From Paludisphaera rhizosphaerae (GTDB lineage: Bacteria > Planctomycetota > Planctomycetia > Isosphaerales > Isosphaeraceae): a stretch of 64,000 bases of DNA. The first letter of the stretch is position 1. Each line of letters begins with the position of its first letter. Where the stretch lies: assembly GCF_011065895.1 (NCBI RefSeq), contig NZ_JAALCR010000005.1, positions 280,048-344,047 on the forward strand. Direction: 5' to 3'. This document shows positions 16,375-25,631 of this stretch, piece after piece. The notes below the pieces were generated by a model. It ran no database searches, was not told where the DNA came from, and saw nothing but the letters and a program-made list of their open reading frames with translations. The position numbers and the translations under genes were made by a program.

Positions 16375-18045
16375 CTAGCGTGGGTCGCTCGGGGAGGGTA
16401 CGGCTTTTCTCGCCTCATTGACGCGACGTAGGCCGTCGAGGAATTCCTTGACCTGACGCTGGACCTCGGCCGTCTGCCGCACAGTGACCATGAGAGGTCG
16501 GTTCGGGTCGACCTCGTGGCCGCCTTCCGGCGATGACTTGACGACGTGCGCGAAGTAGGGGCGCAATGTGCCACGTCCGCCTTGCGTGACCCAGCTCTGC
16601 GACTCGACCTTCGCAGCGATCAATTCCAGGAGAGGCCAGGCCGGGTCCGGGATCGCATCTTGATCTTCGACCGGACCGGGAGCGATCCCGAGCAACTCGC
16701 CGATCTCATAGCTTCGGTTGACGAGTTCCGTCGCGGGGACGATCGGGCTCACAGGAGGCTGGGGGTTCGCAGCCAAGCGGGACGGGGGAGCCCCATCGAC
16801 TGACGAGACGAATCCGGGTGGGCTCGGCATGGTCGGCGTCGGCGGTGCGGGCGGAAGCAACGCCGGCGGGGCGTCGAGGCGAGCCGCCTGGAGCCGCCTC
16901 AACCCCGTTAAGAGCCTACCGATGCGGTCGTGCGTCGACCGGTCCTGGCGGATGAGCATGCTGAGGTTCAGGGGAAGCGGCTTGATTTGCGGGCCTGCTT
17001 GACCGCCCTGTTCCCAGGTCTCTGGCGCGATCGTCCGCGTGATCAGTCCGGCCAGTGCGATGAAATCGGCGTCCGTGATCGCGCGGCCGTCCGGGATGCT
17101 GCCGTCGGCGCCGAGGATGTCCCCGACGTAGTAGGTCCTGAGCAGGTAATCCCCGTCGCCGGTCCTGGGCGCGATCGGAGTCGGGGCCGTGGGCTTCGCG
17201 GTCGGCTGCCCGGGCTGGCCCTGGGCGAAACCGGCCACGCCCACCCCCGCCGCGGCGACCATCAACAGGACCGCGGCGCTCGTCTTGATCTTGGTCATCA
17301 ACAGGCCTCCTTGGACTTCACGGGTCAACAAAGCGACGGCCGCGGGGACGGCCGTCGCGCCTCCGGCACAGGCGAAGGCCTTCGGGATCGGGGCGACGGC
17401 GGACGCCTCCTCGGCCGCCAGGGCGAGCCAGGCGGCCGTCGAGAGCGTGACGCCCCGTCGCCGCAAGCGATCCGCCAGCAGGCTGCGGGCCCGAGAGTGG
17501 CGGCCGGAGAGGGTGCCGATCGGACAGCCCAGCCGGTCCGCCGCCTCGCGGTGCGAGCAACCTTCGAGGTCGCACAGGACGATCGGCATGCGGTACTTCT
17601 CCGGCAGGCGGATCAGTTCGCGGTCGAGCGTCTCGACGAGCATGCCGCGCGGGTCGGTGGGCGTCGTCCAGGGCTCGTGGGCGTCCCCCTGCACTTCGCG
17701 CAGCCTGCGACGGGCTCGGATCGCCCGCGCCTTCAAGGCGGTCCGGCAGGCGACGCCGTAAAGCCAGGCGACGAGCCGGTCGCCGGGGCGGACGACATCG
17801 GCCCGGCGGGCGAGGACCAGGAACGTCGCCTGGAAGGCGTCGTCCGCGTCGTGGTGGTCGCGCAGGATCCGACGGCAGACGCGCCAGACCATCGGCCCGT
17901 GACGCCCGACGAGCACCTCGAAGGCGGCCGGCTCGCTGGTCGCGACGAACCGATCGAGCAGAACATCGTCCGGGAGCGACCCGATCGCCCCCGCCTGGAT
18001 CAGCGTGCGAAGTCCGTCTACGGTCCCTTTCACCGATTCACCCAT
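16375..18045 (-). CDS. ECF-type sigma factor with membrane anchor and two C-terminal repeat domains
   Basis: About 556 residues from ATG 18045; a GTG at 18075 is an alternative, and neither has a strong Shine-Dalgarno site. Sigma region 2 covers about 30-95 (HHDADDAFQATFLVLARR) and region 4 about 130-185 (RLPEKYRMPIVLCDLEGCSH). A single transmembrane helix follows at about 252-272. Two related extracytoplasmic domains then appear: YYVGDILG (about 300) and YEIGELLG (about 445), each ending in a Leu-rich LLTGLRRLQ or FLDGLRRV motif. The domains resemble the short secretin-N-like module widespread in planctomycete proteins. I infer a membrane-tethered sigma factor that senses outside conditions. 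Confidence 0.8.
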   Translation of the reverse strand: MGESVKGTVDGLRTLIQAGAIGSLPDDVLLDRFVATSEPAAFEVLVGRHGPMVWRVCRRILRDHHDADDAFQATFLVLARRADVVRPGDRLVAWLYGVACRTALKARAIRARRRLREVQGDAHEPWTTPTDPRGMLVETLDRELIRLPEKYRMPIVLCDLEGCSHREAADRLGCPIGTLSGRHSRARSLLADRLRRRGVTLSTAAWLALAAEEASAVAPIPKAFACAGGATAVPAAVALLTREVQGGLLMTKIKTSAAVLLMVAAAGVGVAGFAQGQPGQPTAKPTAPTPIAPRTGDGDYLLRTYYVGDILGADGSIPDGRAITDADFIALAGLITRTIAPETWEQGGQAGPQIKPLPLNLSMLIRQDRSTHDRIGRLLTGLRRLQAARLDAPPALLPPAPPTPTMPSPPGFVSSVDGAPPSRLAANPQPPVSPIVPATELVNRSYEIGELLGIAPGPVEDQDAIPDPAWPLLELIAAKVESQSWVTQGGRGTLRPYFAHVVKSSPEGGHEVDPNRPLMVTVRQTAEVQRQVKEFLDGLRRVNEARKAVPSPSDPR

Positions 18046-18951
18046 CCCTGAAACGTGGCTCGATCTCCCGACCACAACCCAGGATTACCCGATGGGGATG
18101 CATCTCATACGTTTTTTTCCGAGACGGAACCGGAGAAGCAGATCTCCCCGCAGCGTGAGTCCCTCGGCGTTTCGTTCGAGTTGAACCGAGGGAGGCCGAC
18201 CGCAGACGCGGGAAGCTGGGCATTCACCCTTGGCCCTCCATTCATTTCAATCACCAGACTCGTCGAATTCAGCTGCCTCGACGCGACTGAGGGTCGAGAT
18301 TCTCGATCACCATCGTGGTTTTGGAACCCTAGTCGCGATAGAGGACGCGATCAAAGAACGGCCGGCGGCGACGCCAGGCCTGGATCTTGTGAGGCTCCCG
18401 TAGGCGATCACGTTGGGGACGGACGCGACGAGCGTCTCGACGAAAATCGCCGAACGAAGCCACGGCCCGACTCAACGCAACCATCACGAAAACAACGATT
18501 TACACGGCCGCCACGACGTCGCTCGCCCCGGCGATCGAACCCATTTCGGACCCGAGGGCGTCGAGTCGCGGTGGGTAGTCGACGGTGTGGCGTGCGGCTC
18601 ATTGACAATTCGGTGGGATCGAAACGACGGGCTTGCCGGACGTGTCCTCGCTCAACAACACCATCACTCGCCGGGTGCCGTTTCGGGATCGAGGGTTGAA
18701 GTCGGGTGCCATTGCCACGCTTGCGTGACCATGAGGTGGGCGACGGTCGCACAGTTGCCCACGCCGGTTCATGGCCACGCAAGCGTGGCCATGGCACCCA
18801 GATCCGCTTCCTTCGGTGGTGTGGTATTGTGTGCGGAGCGTCGTAAAGGCGCGCGATCGAAGCCAACGCCTGATCGGATCAAACACCCAGTCTTCACAAG
18901 ACTTGCGTCGACACCGCATCGCACGAACGAAGCCGAATCGAAGCCGACGGC
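18046..18951. other. Long gene-poor region with one family B repeat
   Basis: About 900 bp. Open frames here overlap the repeat or lack start sites and protein-like composition. The only recognisable element is repeat B1 at 18704-18800. I see no RNA gene and no clear promoter. Confidence 0.55.
18704..18800 (+). repeat. Family B REP-like double-hairpin repeat, copy B1
   Basis: 97 bp. It begins GGGTGCCAT and ends ATGGCACCCA. The left hairpin (arms TGCCACGC/GCGTGACCA, slightly diverged) and right hairpin (arms CATGGCCACGC and GCGTGGCCATG with an AA loop) frame a middle that shares GGCGACGGT and CGCCGGTTCATGG with copy B3. Same orientation as B2, about 26 kb from the RAYT gene. Confidence 0.85.
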
Positions 18952-19797
18952 TCACATGCGGGCCAGGTGGGCCGTCAGGCTGCGGAAGCGGGCTTCGACC
19001 TCGGCGGGGTGGATGTCGGGGGCGGCGAGGGCGCGATCGACGGCGGCCGACCACTGGTCGAGTTCGGGCTTGACCAGTTCATACACGTCGAAGCATTCGG
19101 GCTCGGGCTGAGAGGCGAGGAGGGAGAACTCGCGGCGGACGTGGCCGCGCATGTCGCGGAGGTATTCCTTGAATCGACGCTCGACGGAAAGGTGGTCCGT
19201 ACCGCCGGCCTCCTCGTCGGCGTAGCAGCCGCAGGCCCCGGTGAAGCAGCGCAGCTCGGTCTCGACGAACTGGAGCAGGTGCAAGGCCACGGCCCGGCGG
19301 CCGACCTCGGGGGTCCATTCGCCGTCGAAGCCCAGGCGGACCTCGCTGCGGAGGAAGGCGATCTGCTGGCGGAGTTTGTCGTCCTCGGACTTCAGGGCGT
19401 GGAGGTAATAGTCCTCGCCCACCGACTCATCGCGCGACGCGGCCATCTTCCGGCCGTGAGCGTCCAGCATGGCCACGACCGCGTTCAGCCGGGCCGAGAG
19501 GAACTGCTCGCGTCCCTCGCGACGGATCCACTCGCGGTTCTCCTCGGCCTCCTCGCGCTGGAGGTGCACCGTGTAGGCGACCCCGACCAGGGCCACTCCC
19601 GTGAAGAGGGCGTTGACCAGACCGAAGGTGTCGCCGAATTGCCCCAGCCGCTCGGTCCAGTTGACGGGGACGCCCTCCTCGTCGAGCGCCGCCGAGAGCC
19701 GGAAGGCCACGAACGCCGCCGCCAGGCAGACGACCCACGCCCCCACCACCAGCCCCGCCGCACTCCAGACCGCCCTCGCCTCGGATCGTCTCTCCAT
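18952..19797 (-). CDS. Membrane protein, unknown function
   Basis: About 281 residues from ATG 19797 (alternatives at 19860 and 19863 would add 21 or 22 residues; none has a strong ribosome binding site). Two hydrophobic helices (about 9-32 and 50-70: WSAAGLVVGAWVVCLAAAF and GLVNALFTGVALVGVAYTV) are followed by a charged, coiled-coil-like cytoplasmic region (EEAEENREWIRREGREQFL) and a helical C-terminal domain containing two closely spaced Cys (FTGACGCYAD). This topology is common in small bacterial membrane proteins of unknown role. It follows the glycosyltransferase gene on the same strand, about 100 bp downstream. Confidence 0.65.
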   Translation of the reverse strand: MERRSEARAVWSAAGLVVGAWVVCLAAAFVAFRLSAALDEEGVPVNWTERLGQFGDTFGLVNALFTGVALVGVAYTVHLQREEAEENREWIRREGREQFLSARLNAVVAMLDAHGRKMAASRDESVGEDYYLHALKSEDDKLRQQIAFLRSEVRLGFDGEWTPEVGRRAVALHLLQFVETELRCFTGACGCYADEEAGGTDHLSVERRFKEYLRDMRGHVRREFSLLASQPEPECFDVYELVKPELDQWSAAVDRALAAPDIHPAEVEARFRSLTAHLARM

Positions 19798-19894
19798 CGG
19801 TCGACCGCCCTCGGTCCGCGGGGGCTCGCCGGCCGCTCGCCGCGATCCGCCCTGCTCCATCATGCCAGCCCGCGAGGCCCCCGTCGACGCCCGC

Positions 19895-21427
19895 TCAATC
19901 GGGCTCGACGACCTCAAAGACCCGGACGAGACTCCCCCCGAGTTCGGCGTGGAAGACCTCGCGAACCCGTTGCGGCCGCTCGTGGACGTACCGCTCCAGC
20001 GGCGAGGCGACTGCGCGGGCGTAGCGATCGGAATCGACCAGCAAGTAGACGATCCCATAGCGACGGATCGCCTCGGCGACGGCGTCCGGCGCAGCGTCGG
20101 TCGAGCCCGGCCGCTCGGACGTCTCCACCTCCACGGCCTTCCGACTCGTCAGCAGGTAAACCTCGCCGGGGTGGCGGGTCAGGACCGGACCGATCCGGTC
20201 GGCGCGGTCGAGGAGCCAGTCGCAGGCCGCGTTGAACGCCGGCGTGCGGCTCGCCTCGATCCGTCGGTCGGCCGTCGCCGCCGCATAGGCCGAGTACGGC
20301 AACGCGGCCAGCAGCAAAAGCCTCGACGACCACCTTCGGCCGAATCGCGACCTCAACCCCAGCAATCGCCCCGCCCGCGACAGACCCTCAACGGCCCCAA
20401 CCAGAAGCGCGGGGATCAACGGAATCAGGAACCGCCCGGCCTCGGTGTAAGGCCAGGCGATCAGCAGGGCCAGCGTCCCCAGCCCGATCAGTCCTGCCAA
20501 CCGCCGCCGTGGGTCTTTCAACGTGGCGAACAACCCGACCAGCACCACGGCCGTCGCCGCGAACGACCAGACGACCGCCGCGCCTCGGAGCCTCGGCGTA
20601 CCGCCGAAGACCGTGACGACCTCCACGACCGGCGCCGTCAGGGCGTCGGGGATCCGCCCGATGTAGAAGAGGAGTTGATCCGGCACCGTCGCCGCAATCC
20701 CATGCCCCGCACGGAACAGGAGACCCGCCTGCGTCCTTCCGGCTCCCTCAAGACCAACCATCGCCGACCAGACGACCCAGGGAACGAACAGGACCGCCAA
20801 TGCAAGACTCGCCGCCATCAGAGTCCGCCAACGGCCCCGCGCGTACATCTCCAGAAACACCGCCGCCGCCAGGACCAGGCCGACCTGGCGCGTCAGCGTC
20901 GCCGCACCCAGCGCCGAACCGATCAAGACACCACGGCGTGCTTCTCTCGCACCGGGTTTCGCTGCGGCCAGCCAGACGCCCGTCCAGCCGAGCAGCGCAT
21001 ACAACGGTTCGGACTGGAAGCCCGACCCCGCGCGGGCCCAGGCCCAGTTGGCGGCCAACGCCAGCCCCAGGGCGAACGAGGCGGGCCGGGCGTACATCGT
21101 TCGGAACCACCGCCAGGCCGCGAGGGTCGCACCGACGGTACAAGCGATCGACGCCAGATGCACGACGCGGTCGGCCGGCCCGGCGGCCTTGCAGAGGAGG
21201 GCCAGGAAGACCGGATAGCCTGGCGGAAAGTGGGCGTGCCGGGGCTCGTCGGGATGATCGATCGCCCGGTATCCCGCCCCTTCCAGCAGCGATTCCGCCA
21301 GCACGGCGTATCCCGCACCGTCGTATCGCGGGGGGCCGTCGAGGTCGGCCTGCGCGAGCGCAGCGGCCCCCGCAGCCAGGGCGATCAGCAGCCCATCAAT
21401 CCCCCTTCGCGTCAATCGCCCCTCCAT
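19895..21427 (-). CDS. GT39-like (ArnT/PMT-type) membrane glycosyltransferase
   Basis: 510 residues. ATG 21427 has GGGGAGGGT 7 nt upstream. Eight or more hydrophobic helices are visible. The first periplasmic loop contains RYDGAGYAVLAESLLEG and HFPPGYPVFLALL, the arrangement seen in dolichyl-phosphate-mannose-type transferases, with DG where many have DE. The soluble C-terminal portion (about 400-510) includes RYGIVYLLVDSDRYA. Such enzymes move a sugar from a polyprenyl-phosphate carrier to lipid or protein outside the membrane. It is divergent from a lipoprotein gene. The acceptor is unknown. Confidence 0.75.
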   Translation of the reverse strand: MEGRLTRRGIDGLLIALAAGAAALAQADLDGPPRYDGAGYAVLAESLLEGAGYRAIDHPDEPRHAHFPPGYPVFLALLCKAAGPADRVVHLASIACTVGATLAAWRWFRTMYARPASFALGLALAANWAWARAGSGFQSEPLYALLGWTGVWLAAAKPGAREARRGVLIGSALGAATLTRQVGLVLAAAVFLEMYARGRWRTLMAASLALAVLFVPWVVWSAMVGLEGAGRTQAGLLFRAGHGIAATVPDQLLFYIGRIPDALTAPVVEVVTVFGGTPRLRGAAVVWSFAATAVVLVGLFATLKDPRRRLAGLIGLGTLALLIAWPYTEAGRFLIPLIPALLVGAVEGLSRAGRLLGLRSRFGRRWSSRLLLLAALPYSAYAAATADRRIEASRTPAFNAACDWLLDRADRIGPVLTRHPGEVYLLTSRKAVEVETSERPGSTDAAPDAVAEAIRRYGIVYLLVDSDRYARAVASPLERYVHERPQRVREVFHAELGGSLVRVFEVVEPD

Positions 21428-21625
21428 CAACCGACCCTCCCCGGCAAATCCCCCACCGATTGGAGCAGGATGGACGCCGAACGGACAAGGGAGAGAGGTC
21501 ACCAAGGCTCGCGAATCCCGTCGATTCGCCTTGACCATCCGGCTCGTTCCATCACAATGCCGCCGCGTCGGGGCGCCTTCCTCGGCCGCGGGCGTGATCA
21601 TACCGAGCCATGGAAGGATCGGAAG

Positions 21626-22912
21626 GTGGGCGACCCGAGATCGAAACCCATCCCGCGTCTGATGACCGTCGTCGCTGGACTCTGCTGCGCGCTGACCGGT
21701 GGGGCATGCTCGTTCGGCCCCCAGACCCTGGAACGCTCGCACGGGCGTTATAACGAGGCAATCCGGCGCGTCGACGAGGAGCAGTTGCTCCGCAACCTCG
21801 TCCACATCCGCTACAACGAAACCCCGCTCAACCTCAACGTCTCGTCGATCGCGGCCCAGTACGAGTTGAGCGGCACGGCCGAGGCCAAGCCGTTCTTCAT
21901 CTCGCCGAACCCGAGCAACAGCAACGTCATCTTCCGGACCTTCACCTCGATCCTCCCCGACCTGAGCCTCAGCGGCGCCAATCGGCCGACGCTCACACTC
22001 ATTCCGGCGGACAACAGCGAGGCGGTCAAGCAGTACCTCACGCCGATCGCGCCCGAGACCCTGATTCTTCTCGAGCAGACGAGTTGGCCGGCGGCCACCG
22101 TCCTGCGGCTCTGGGTCGAGCGAGTCAACGGCGTCCCCAACGCGGCCACGGCCAGCGGCCCGCAGCGGGACTTTCCTCCCGACTTCGTCCGGTTCCGTCG
22201 GGCGACCGAATTGCTGCAGCAGGTCCAGGACCTGGGCCTCGCGGTCGTTGTTCCCGTGGAACAGATGGTCCCGATCGGCGGTCCGCTGCCGGCATCGGCC
22301 ATTACCGCGGATTCCCCCGTCGAAGCCGCCAAGAACGGGATGGAGTTCCGCCCCAACGGCGACGAGACCGCCTGGTCGCTCGTCCGCAAGGAAAAGCGCC
22401 TGGTGCTGGAGGTGAACCCCGTCGCGCTGGATCATCCTCTGCTGGACGAGCTTGCTGGACTGCTGAATCTCCGGCCGGGACTTCGACGCTACGAGATCGT
22501 CGTCGCGACCGGCATGGCCCCAGACCCGGCGAAGGCGCCCATCCCTCCTTCAGACGCCCTTCAGGTGAATCTGCGCTCAACAGCACAGGTGAACTACTAC
22601 CTGTCCAACGGAGTCGAGGTCCCTTGCGAGCACCTGGAAGCCGGCCTGGCGAAGGCCCCAACCAACCCCGACGGCAGTCCGTTCGACACCCGCGCCGTCA
22701 CCGAGGGACTCTTCACAGTCCACTCGGCTCGCGGCCATAAGCCTCCCCCGAACGCGTTCATCTCGGTGAAGTATCGCGACCATTGGTACTACATCGACGA
22801 CCGCGACCAGGAGAGCAAGACGACCTTCGCGCTGGTCCTGGCCCTGAGCCGCCTTGATTTCGGAAGACAGCCGCCCGGAGCGCCGTTCCTCACGCTGCCG
22901 GTCGGCCGCTGA
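21626..22912 (+). CDS. Exported, probable lipoprotein of unknown function
   Basis: About 428 residues from GTG 21626, which has GGAAGG upstream; ATG 21557 and ATG 21662 are alternatives. The N-terminus MTVVAGLCCALTGGACSFGP (from 21662) is a signal with a weak lipobox ending at Cys. The mature part has ERSHGRYNEAIRRVDEEQLL and NLVHIRYNETPLNLNVSSIA near its start and KYRDHWYYIDDRDQESK near its end, a pattern I have seen described only as hypothetical in this group. It is convergent with the HAD phosphatase gene (7 bp apart). An envelope role is inferred from export only. Confidence 0.65.
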   Translation: MGDPRSKPIPRLMTVVAGLCCALTGGACSFGPQTLERSHGRYNEAIRRVDEEQLLRNLVHIRYNETPLNLNVSSIAAQYELSGTAEAKPFFISPNPSNSNVIFRTFTSILPDLSLSGANRPTLTLIPADNSEAVKQYLTPIAPETLILLEQTSWPAATVLRLWVERVNGVPNAATASGPQRDFPPDFVRFRRATELLQQVQDLGLAVVVPVEQMVPIGGPLPASAITADSPVEAAKNGMEFRPNGDETAWSLVRKEKRLVLEVNPVALDHPLLDELAGLLNLRPGLRRYEIVVATGMAPDPAKAPIPPSDALQVNLRSTAQVNYYLSNGVEVPCEHLEAGLAKAPTNPDGSPFDTRAVTEGLFTVHSARGHKPPPNAFISVKYRDHWYYIDDRDQESKTTFALVLALSRLDFGRQPPGAPFLTLPVGR

Positions 22913-22919
22913 GCTGGCG

Positions 22920-23906
22920 TCACTTGGGCTGCGGGAAAACGACCTTCCAGTCGGCCTTCATGTCGACGACGACCCAGCCGGCGGCGGGCGCAAGGTCCAG
23001 GGCCTTGTCGAGCCGGCCGATGGGCGACTCGCGATCGTAGGCGAATTCGCGGTCGGCGTCGGTGTGGTGGACGATCAGGCCGAAGCGAAGGCCAGAGCCG
23101 GCCGTGGTCCACTGGAGCATCTGGAGGTCGCCGTCCGAGTTGCCGAACGCCGCGACCGGCCGGCGGCCGATGATCTTGTTGATGTTCACGGGCTTTCCCG
23201 GACCGTCGTCCACGAAGTCGATCGCCGGGAGCTTCACGAGCACGGGCTTGCCGTCGCGAATCTCGAACTCGGTCTTGCCGGAACTGCCGATCACCTGCTC
23301 CGGAGGGATGCCGTAAGCCTCCTCCGCCCAAACCCGCATGAACTCGACGCCGCCGCCGGAAACGATGTACGTCTTGAAGCCGTTCGCCCGCAGGTAGGCG
23401 AGCAACTCCCGCATCGGCTGGTAGGTCAATTCGTTGTACGGGCGGCCGAGGGTCGGATGCCTGGCCGCCGCGATCCAGTCCTTGACCACGGTCTGGAACT
23501 CCTCGGTCGTGAGTCCCGAATGGCTCTTGTTCACCACGTCGACGAGCGCCTTCTCCCCGCCCGCCAGCGCCGCCTTGAGGTCGCCTTCGAGAATCCCCTT
23601 GAACGGCTGGGTCTCCTTCCATTCGGGATGATTCGCCGCCAGGGCCTTGATGCGGTCGACGGCGAAGGCGGCCTGGACGTAGACGGGCTTCTCAGACCAA
23701 AGCGTGCCGTCGTTGTCGAAGACGGCGATCCGATCGGCCGGCGGAATGAACTCCGGTCCTCCCTGTTTGGTCGCTCGCTCAACGAACTCCAAGATCGCCC
23801 GCTTCGCCGAACCTTCGTTCCACGAGGGAAGCGGCTCGGCGCTAAGAACCGGTGAAGCGACGGCGAACGTCGCGACTGCGACGAAGAGCTGAAGGGTGTT
23901 GCGCAT
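22920..23906 (-). CDS. Exported HAD-superfamily phosphatase
   Basis: 328 residues with a signal peptide (MRNTLQLFVAVATFAVASPV). HAD motif I is FDNDGTLWSEKP (about 63-74), motif II is YIVSGGGVEFM (about 180-190) and motif IV is AFGNSDGDLQML (about 254-265). It resembles the phosphoserine-phosphatase-like branch of periplasmic acid phosphatases. It probably releases phosphate from small organic phosphates outside the cytoplasm. No phosphate-type promoter was identified. It is convergent with the lipoprotein gene. Confidence 0.8.
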   Translation of the reverse strand: MRNTLQLFVAVATFAVASPVLSAEPLPSWNEGSAKRAILEFVERATKQGGPEFIPPADRIAVFDNDGTLWSEKPVYVQAAFAVDRIKALAANHPEWKETQPFKGILEGDLKAALAGGEKALVDVVNKSHSGLTTEEFQTVVKDWIAAARHPTLGRPYNELTYQPMRELLAYLRANGFKTYIVSGGGVEFMRVWAEEAYGIPPEQVIGSSGKTEFEIRDGKPVLVKLPAIDFVDDGPGKPVNINKIIGRRPVAAFGNSDGDLQMLQWTTAGSGLRFGLIVHHTDADREFAYDRESPIGRLDKALDLAPAAGWVVVDMKADWKVVFPQPK

Positions 23907-24050
23907 GGGAGAACAACCTGTTTCAGCAGGTGAGAGGTCTTGGATGTTCCGGCGACGCCGAGTAGGGGGAGTCGACGCGACCGATTATGCCCAATCGGCG
24001 ACCCAAGCCCCAGTCTCTCGCAACGAAAGTCGAAAATCCCCGCCCCGCGC

Positions 24051-24077
24051 AAGAAAAGGCCCCGGCGAAACCGGGGC
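24051..24077 (-). terminator. Rho-independent terminator of the sigma-70 factor gene
   Basis: On the minus strand, GCCCCGG and CCGGGGC form a 7-bp stem with a TTTCG loop, followed by CTTTTCTT. It lies about 40 bp after the stop of the sigma gene. Confidence 0.65.
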
Positions 24078-24115
24078 TGATGCGTCGTCGAGGGCTGCTG
24101 CAATCGGGGATCGCC

Positions 24116-25003
24116 TCAGCATGCGGCGGCGACGGCCACCGCCGCAGTCCGGCGGGATCGACGGGTGGGAGCCGGCGCGGGCTGAGAACCGTCGAGCTTG
24201 CGGACGGCCCGCAGCTCCAGCTTCCGGACCCACTCGCGGGTGATGCCCAGGCGTTCGCCGATCTCCTTGAGAGTCAGGATCGGAGCGCCGCCGAGGCCGT
24301 AGCGGTGGCGGAGGACGAACCGCTCGCGGTCGTCGAGGACCTCCATCCGGCGAGCCAGATCAGCGCGGTCGTCGTGAAGTTCCATCTCGGAGCCCGGCTC
24401 GTCGGTGGGGTCGACGGAATGGTCGGGGGTCCAGTAGTCGTCCTCTTCGGCCGCCGCGCTCTCCAGCTTCACCTGGTTGGCCCGCCGGGCCTTGGCGACC
24501 AGCGACCGCTGCATCGACGACAGCTCCAGGTGGTCGGCGATCTCCTCAAACCCGGGGGCTCGGCCGAGGTCGCGGGTCAAGGCCCGCTCGGCGCGGCGCC
24601 ACTTCGTCAGCAGCCCGACCATGTGGGCGGGGAGGCGGATCGTCGTCGCCGTGTTGATCAAGGAGTGACGGATGGCCTGCTTGATCCAGTAGCCGGCGTA
24701 GGTGCTGAACCGCGTGCCGAACCGAGGATCGAACTCCTTGGCGGCGCGGATCAGACCCAGATTCCCCTCGCCGATCAGGTCGTCGAGCGACATGCCCCGG
24801 CCCTGGTAGTCGCGGGCGATCCGGACCACCAGCCGCAGGTTGGCCGAAATCATCCGAGCCCGAGCCGCCTCGTCGCCCAGAGCGATCGCCCCGGCCAACC
24901 GCCGCTCGTCGTCGGCCGTGAGGAGGGAGACTTCGTTGATGTCGTGAAAATAGGTCTGCAAGTCGTGCGAAACGCCGCAGTCCTTCGCCTCGATGCGAGA
25001 CAT
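24116..25003 (-). CDS. RNA polymerase sigma-70 factor, group 2/3 (RpoD/RpoS-related)
   Basis: 295 residues. ATG 25003 has GGGAGA about 7 nt upstream; the frame is open further up but without start signals. Region 1.2 is present (LQTYFHDINEVSLLTADDER, about 15-34), then region 2 with ANLRLVVRIARDY, DDLIGEGNLGLIRA and TYAGYWIKQAIR. A region 3 (RAPGFEEIADHLEL) and region 4 (LTLKEIGERLGITREWVRKL) complete a full sigma-70 fold without the long 1.1 domain. An Ala/Arg-rich tail follows. It is probably an alternative sigma factor for stress or stationary phase. It is divergent from the ECF-kinase pair across 628 bp. Confidence 0.9.
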   Translation of the reverse strand: MSRIEAKDCGVSHDLQTYFHDINEVSLLTADDERRLAGAIALGDEAARARMISANLRLVVRIARDYQGRGMSLDDLIGEGNLGLIRAAKEFDPRFGTRFSTYAGYWIKQAIRHSLINTATTIRLPAHMVGLLTKWRRAERALTRDLGRAPGFEEIADHLELSSMQRSLVAKARRANQVKLESAAAEEDDYWTPDHSVDPTDEPGSEMELHDDRADLARRMEVLDDRERFVLRHRYGLGGAPILTLKEIGERLGITREWVRKLELRAVRKLDGSQPAPAPTRRSRRTAAVAVAAAC

Positions 25004-25631
25004 GGCTTTCTCCCGGCCCTGGTCGCCGTTTCGATTGGGGAATGTCGTCGGGTTGCAGATCCGTTCGAGCCGCCGGCGGACGCTCCGAGGAGAGGAGGAT
25101 GGTGATGAGGGAGGGCTTCGGCAGCCGCCCTCAGCCGCGTCATGCGTCCATCGCTTCCAACCCTGGAAGGAGCAACGAACTGCCAGTTGCACAGGGACGA
25201 TGGAAGCGGACATGGATTCGAAGGATTTTTTTAAAGCAACGCCGGCTCGGCGATATAAGCCGGCCCTCCTCATCCATGAATCATTGAGATTTGCTGTCCC
25301 AACCGGGCGAAACCAACGTACAAACCGTTTGAAAGGGAACCTTGAAACCCAGAGCGAGCCCACCGGGCGACCCCCACAACCTCCGCGACCGCCATAACCG
25401 CCCAACATTTTGAAGCAGCGACTGGAAAAAGGCGGCATCAGGTTGTTTAATTAACCATTGTGAAATGGATAAGCCTCCATGCGCTCATCAACCGGATCGG
25501 TTGATGAGACCCTCGCGTGGAGAAGGCGCACGAGGTCGCCCGACTCCCTTCGGTTCCCGTTCGACGGCGGTTCCTGGACGGGGCCCGGCGCAGACGCCCG
25601 GCCCGAGCATTCCACGGCAGGGGGCGGACCG
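25004..25631. other. Divergent control region between sigma-70 factor and ECF-kinase pair
   Basis: About 630 bp without a convincing gene. It contains AT-rich patches unusual for the window (ATTTTTTTAAAG near 25226 and GTTTAATTAACCATT near 25443) that may be promoter or operator DNA for one or both sides. No exact promoter could be assigned. Confidence 0.5.

Noticed and set aside
18408..19111. Several open frames over the family B repeat B1
   Set aside because: They translate the repeat itself (HGHASVAM-type peptides) and lack start signals.
19601..21625. Long in-frame extension upstream of the lipoprotein
   Set aside because: It runs antisense through the glycosyltransferase gene and has an Arg/Pro-rich low-complexity product.
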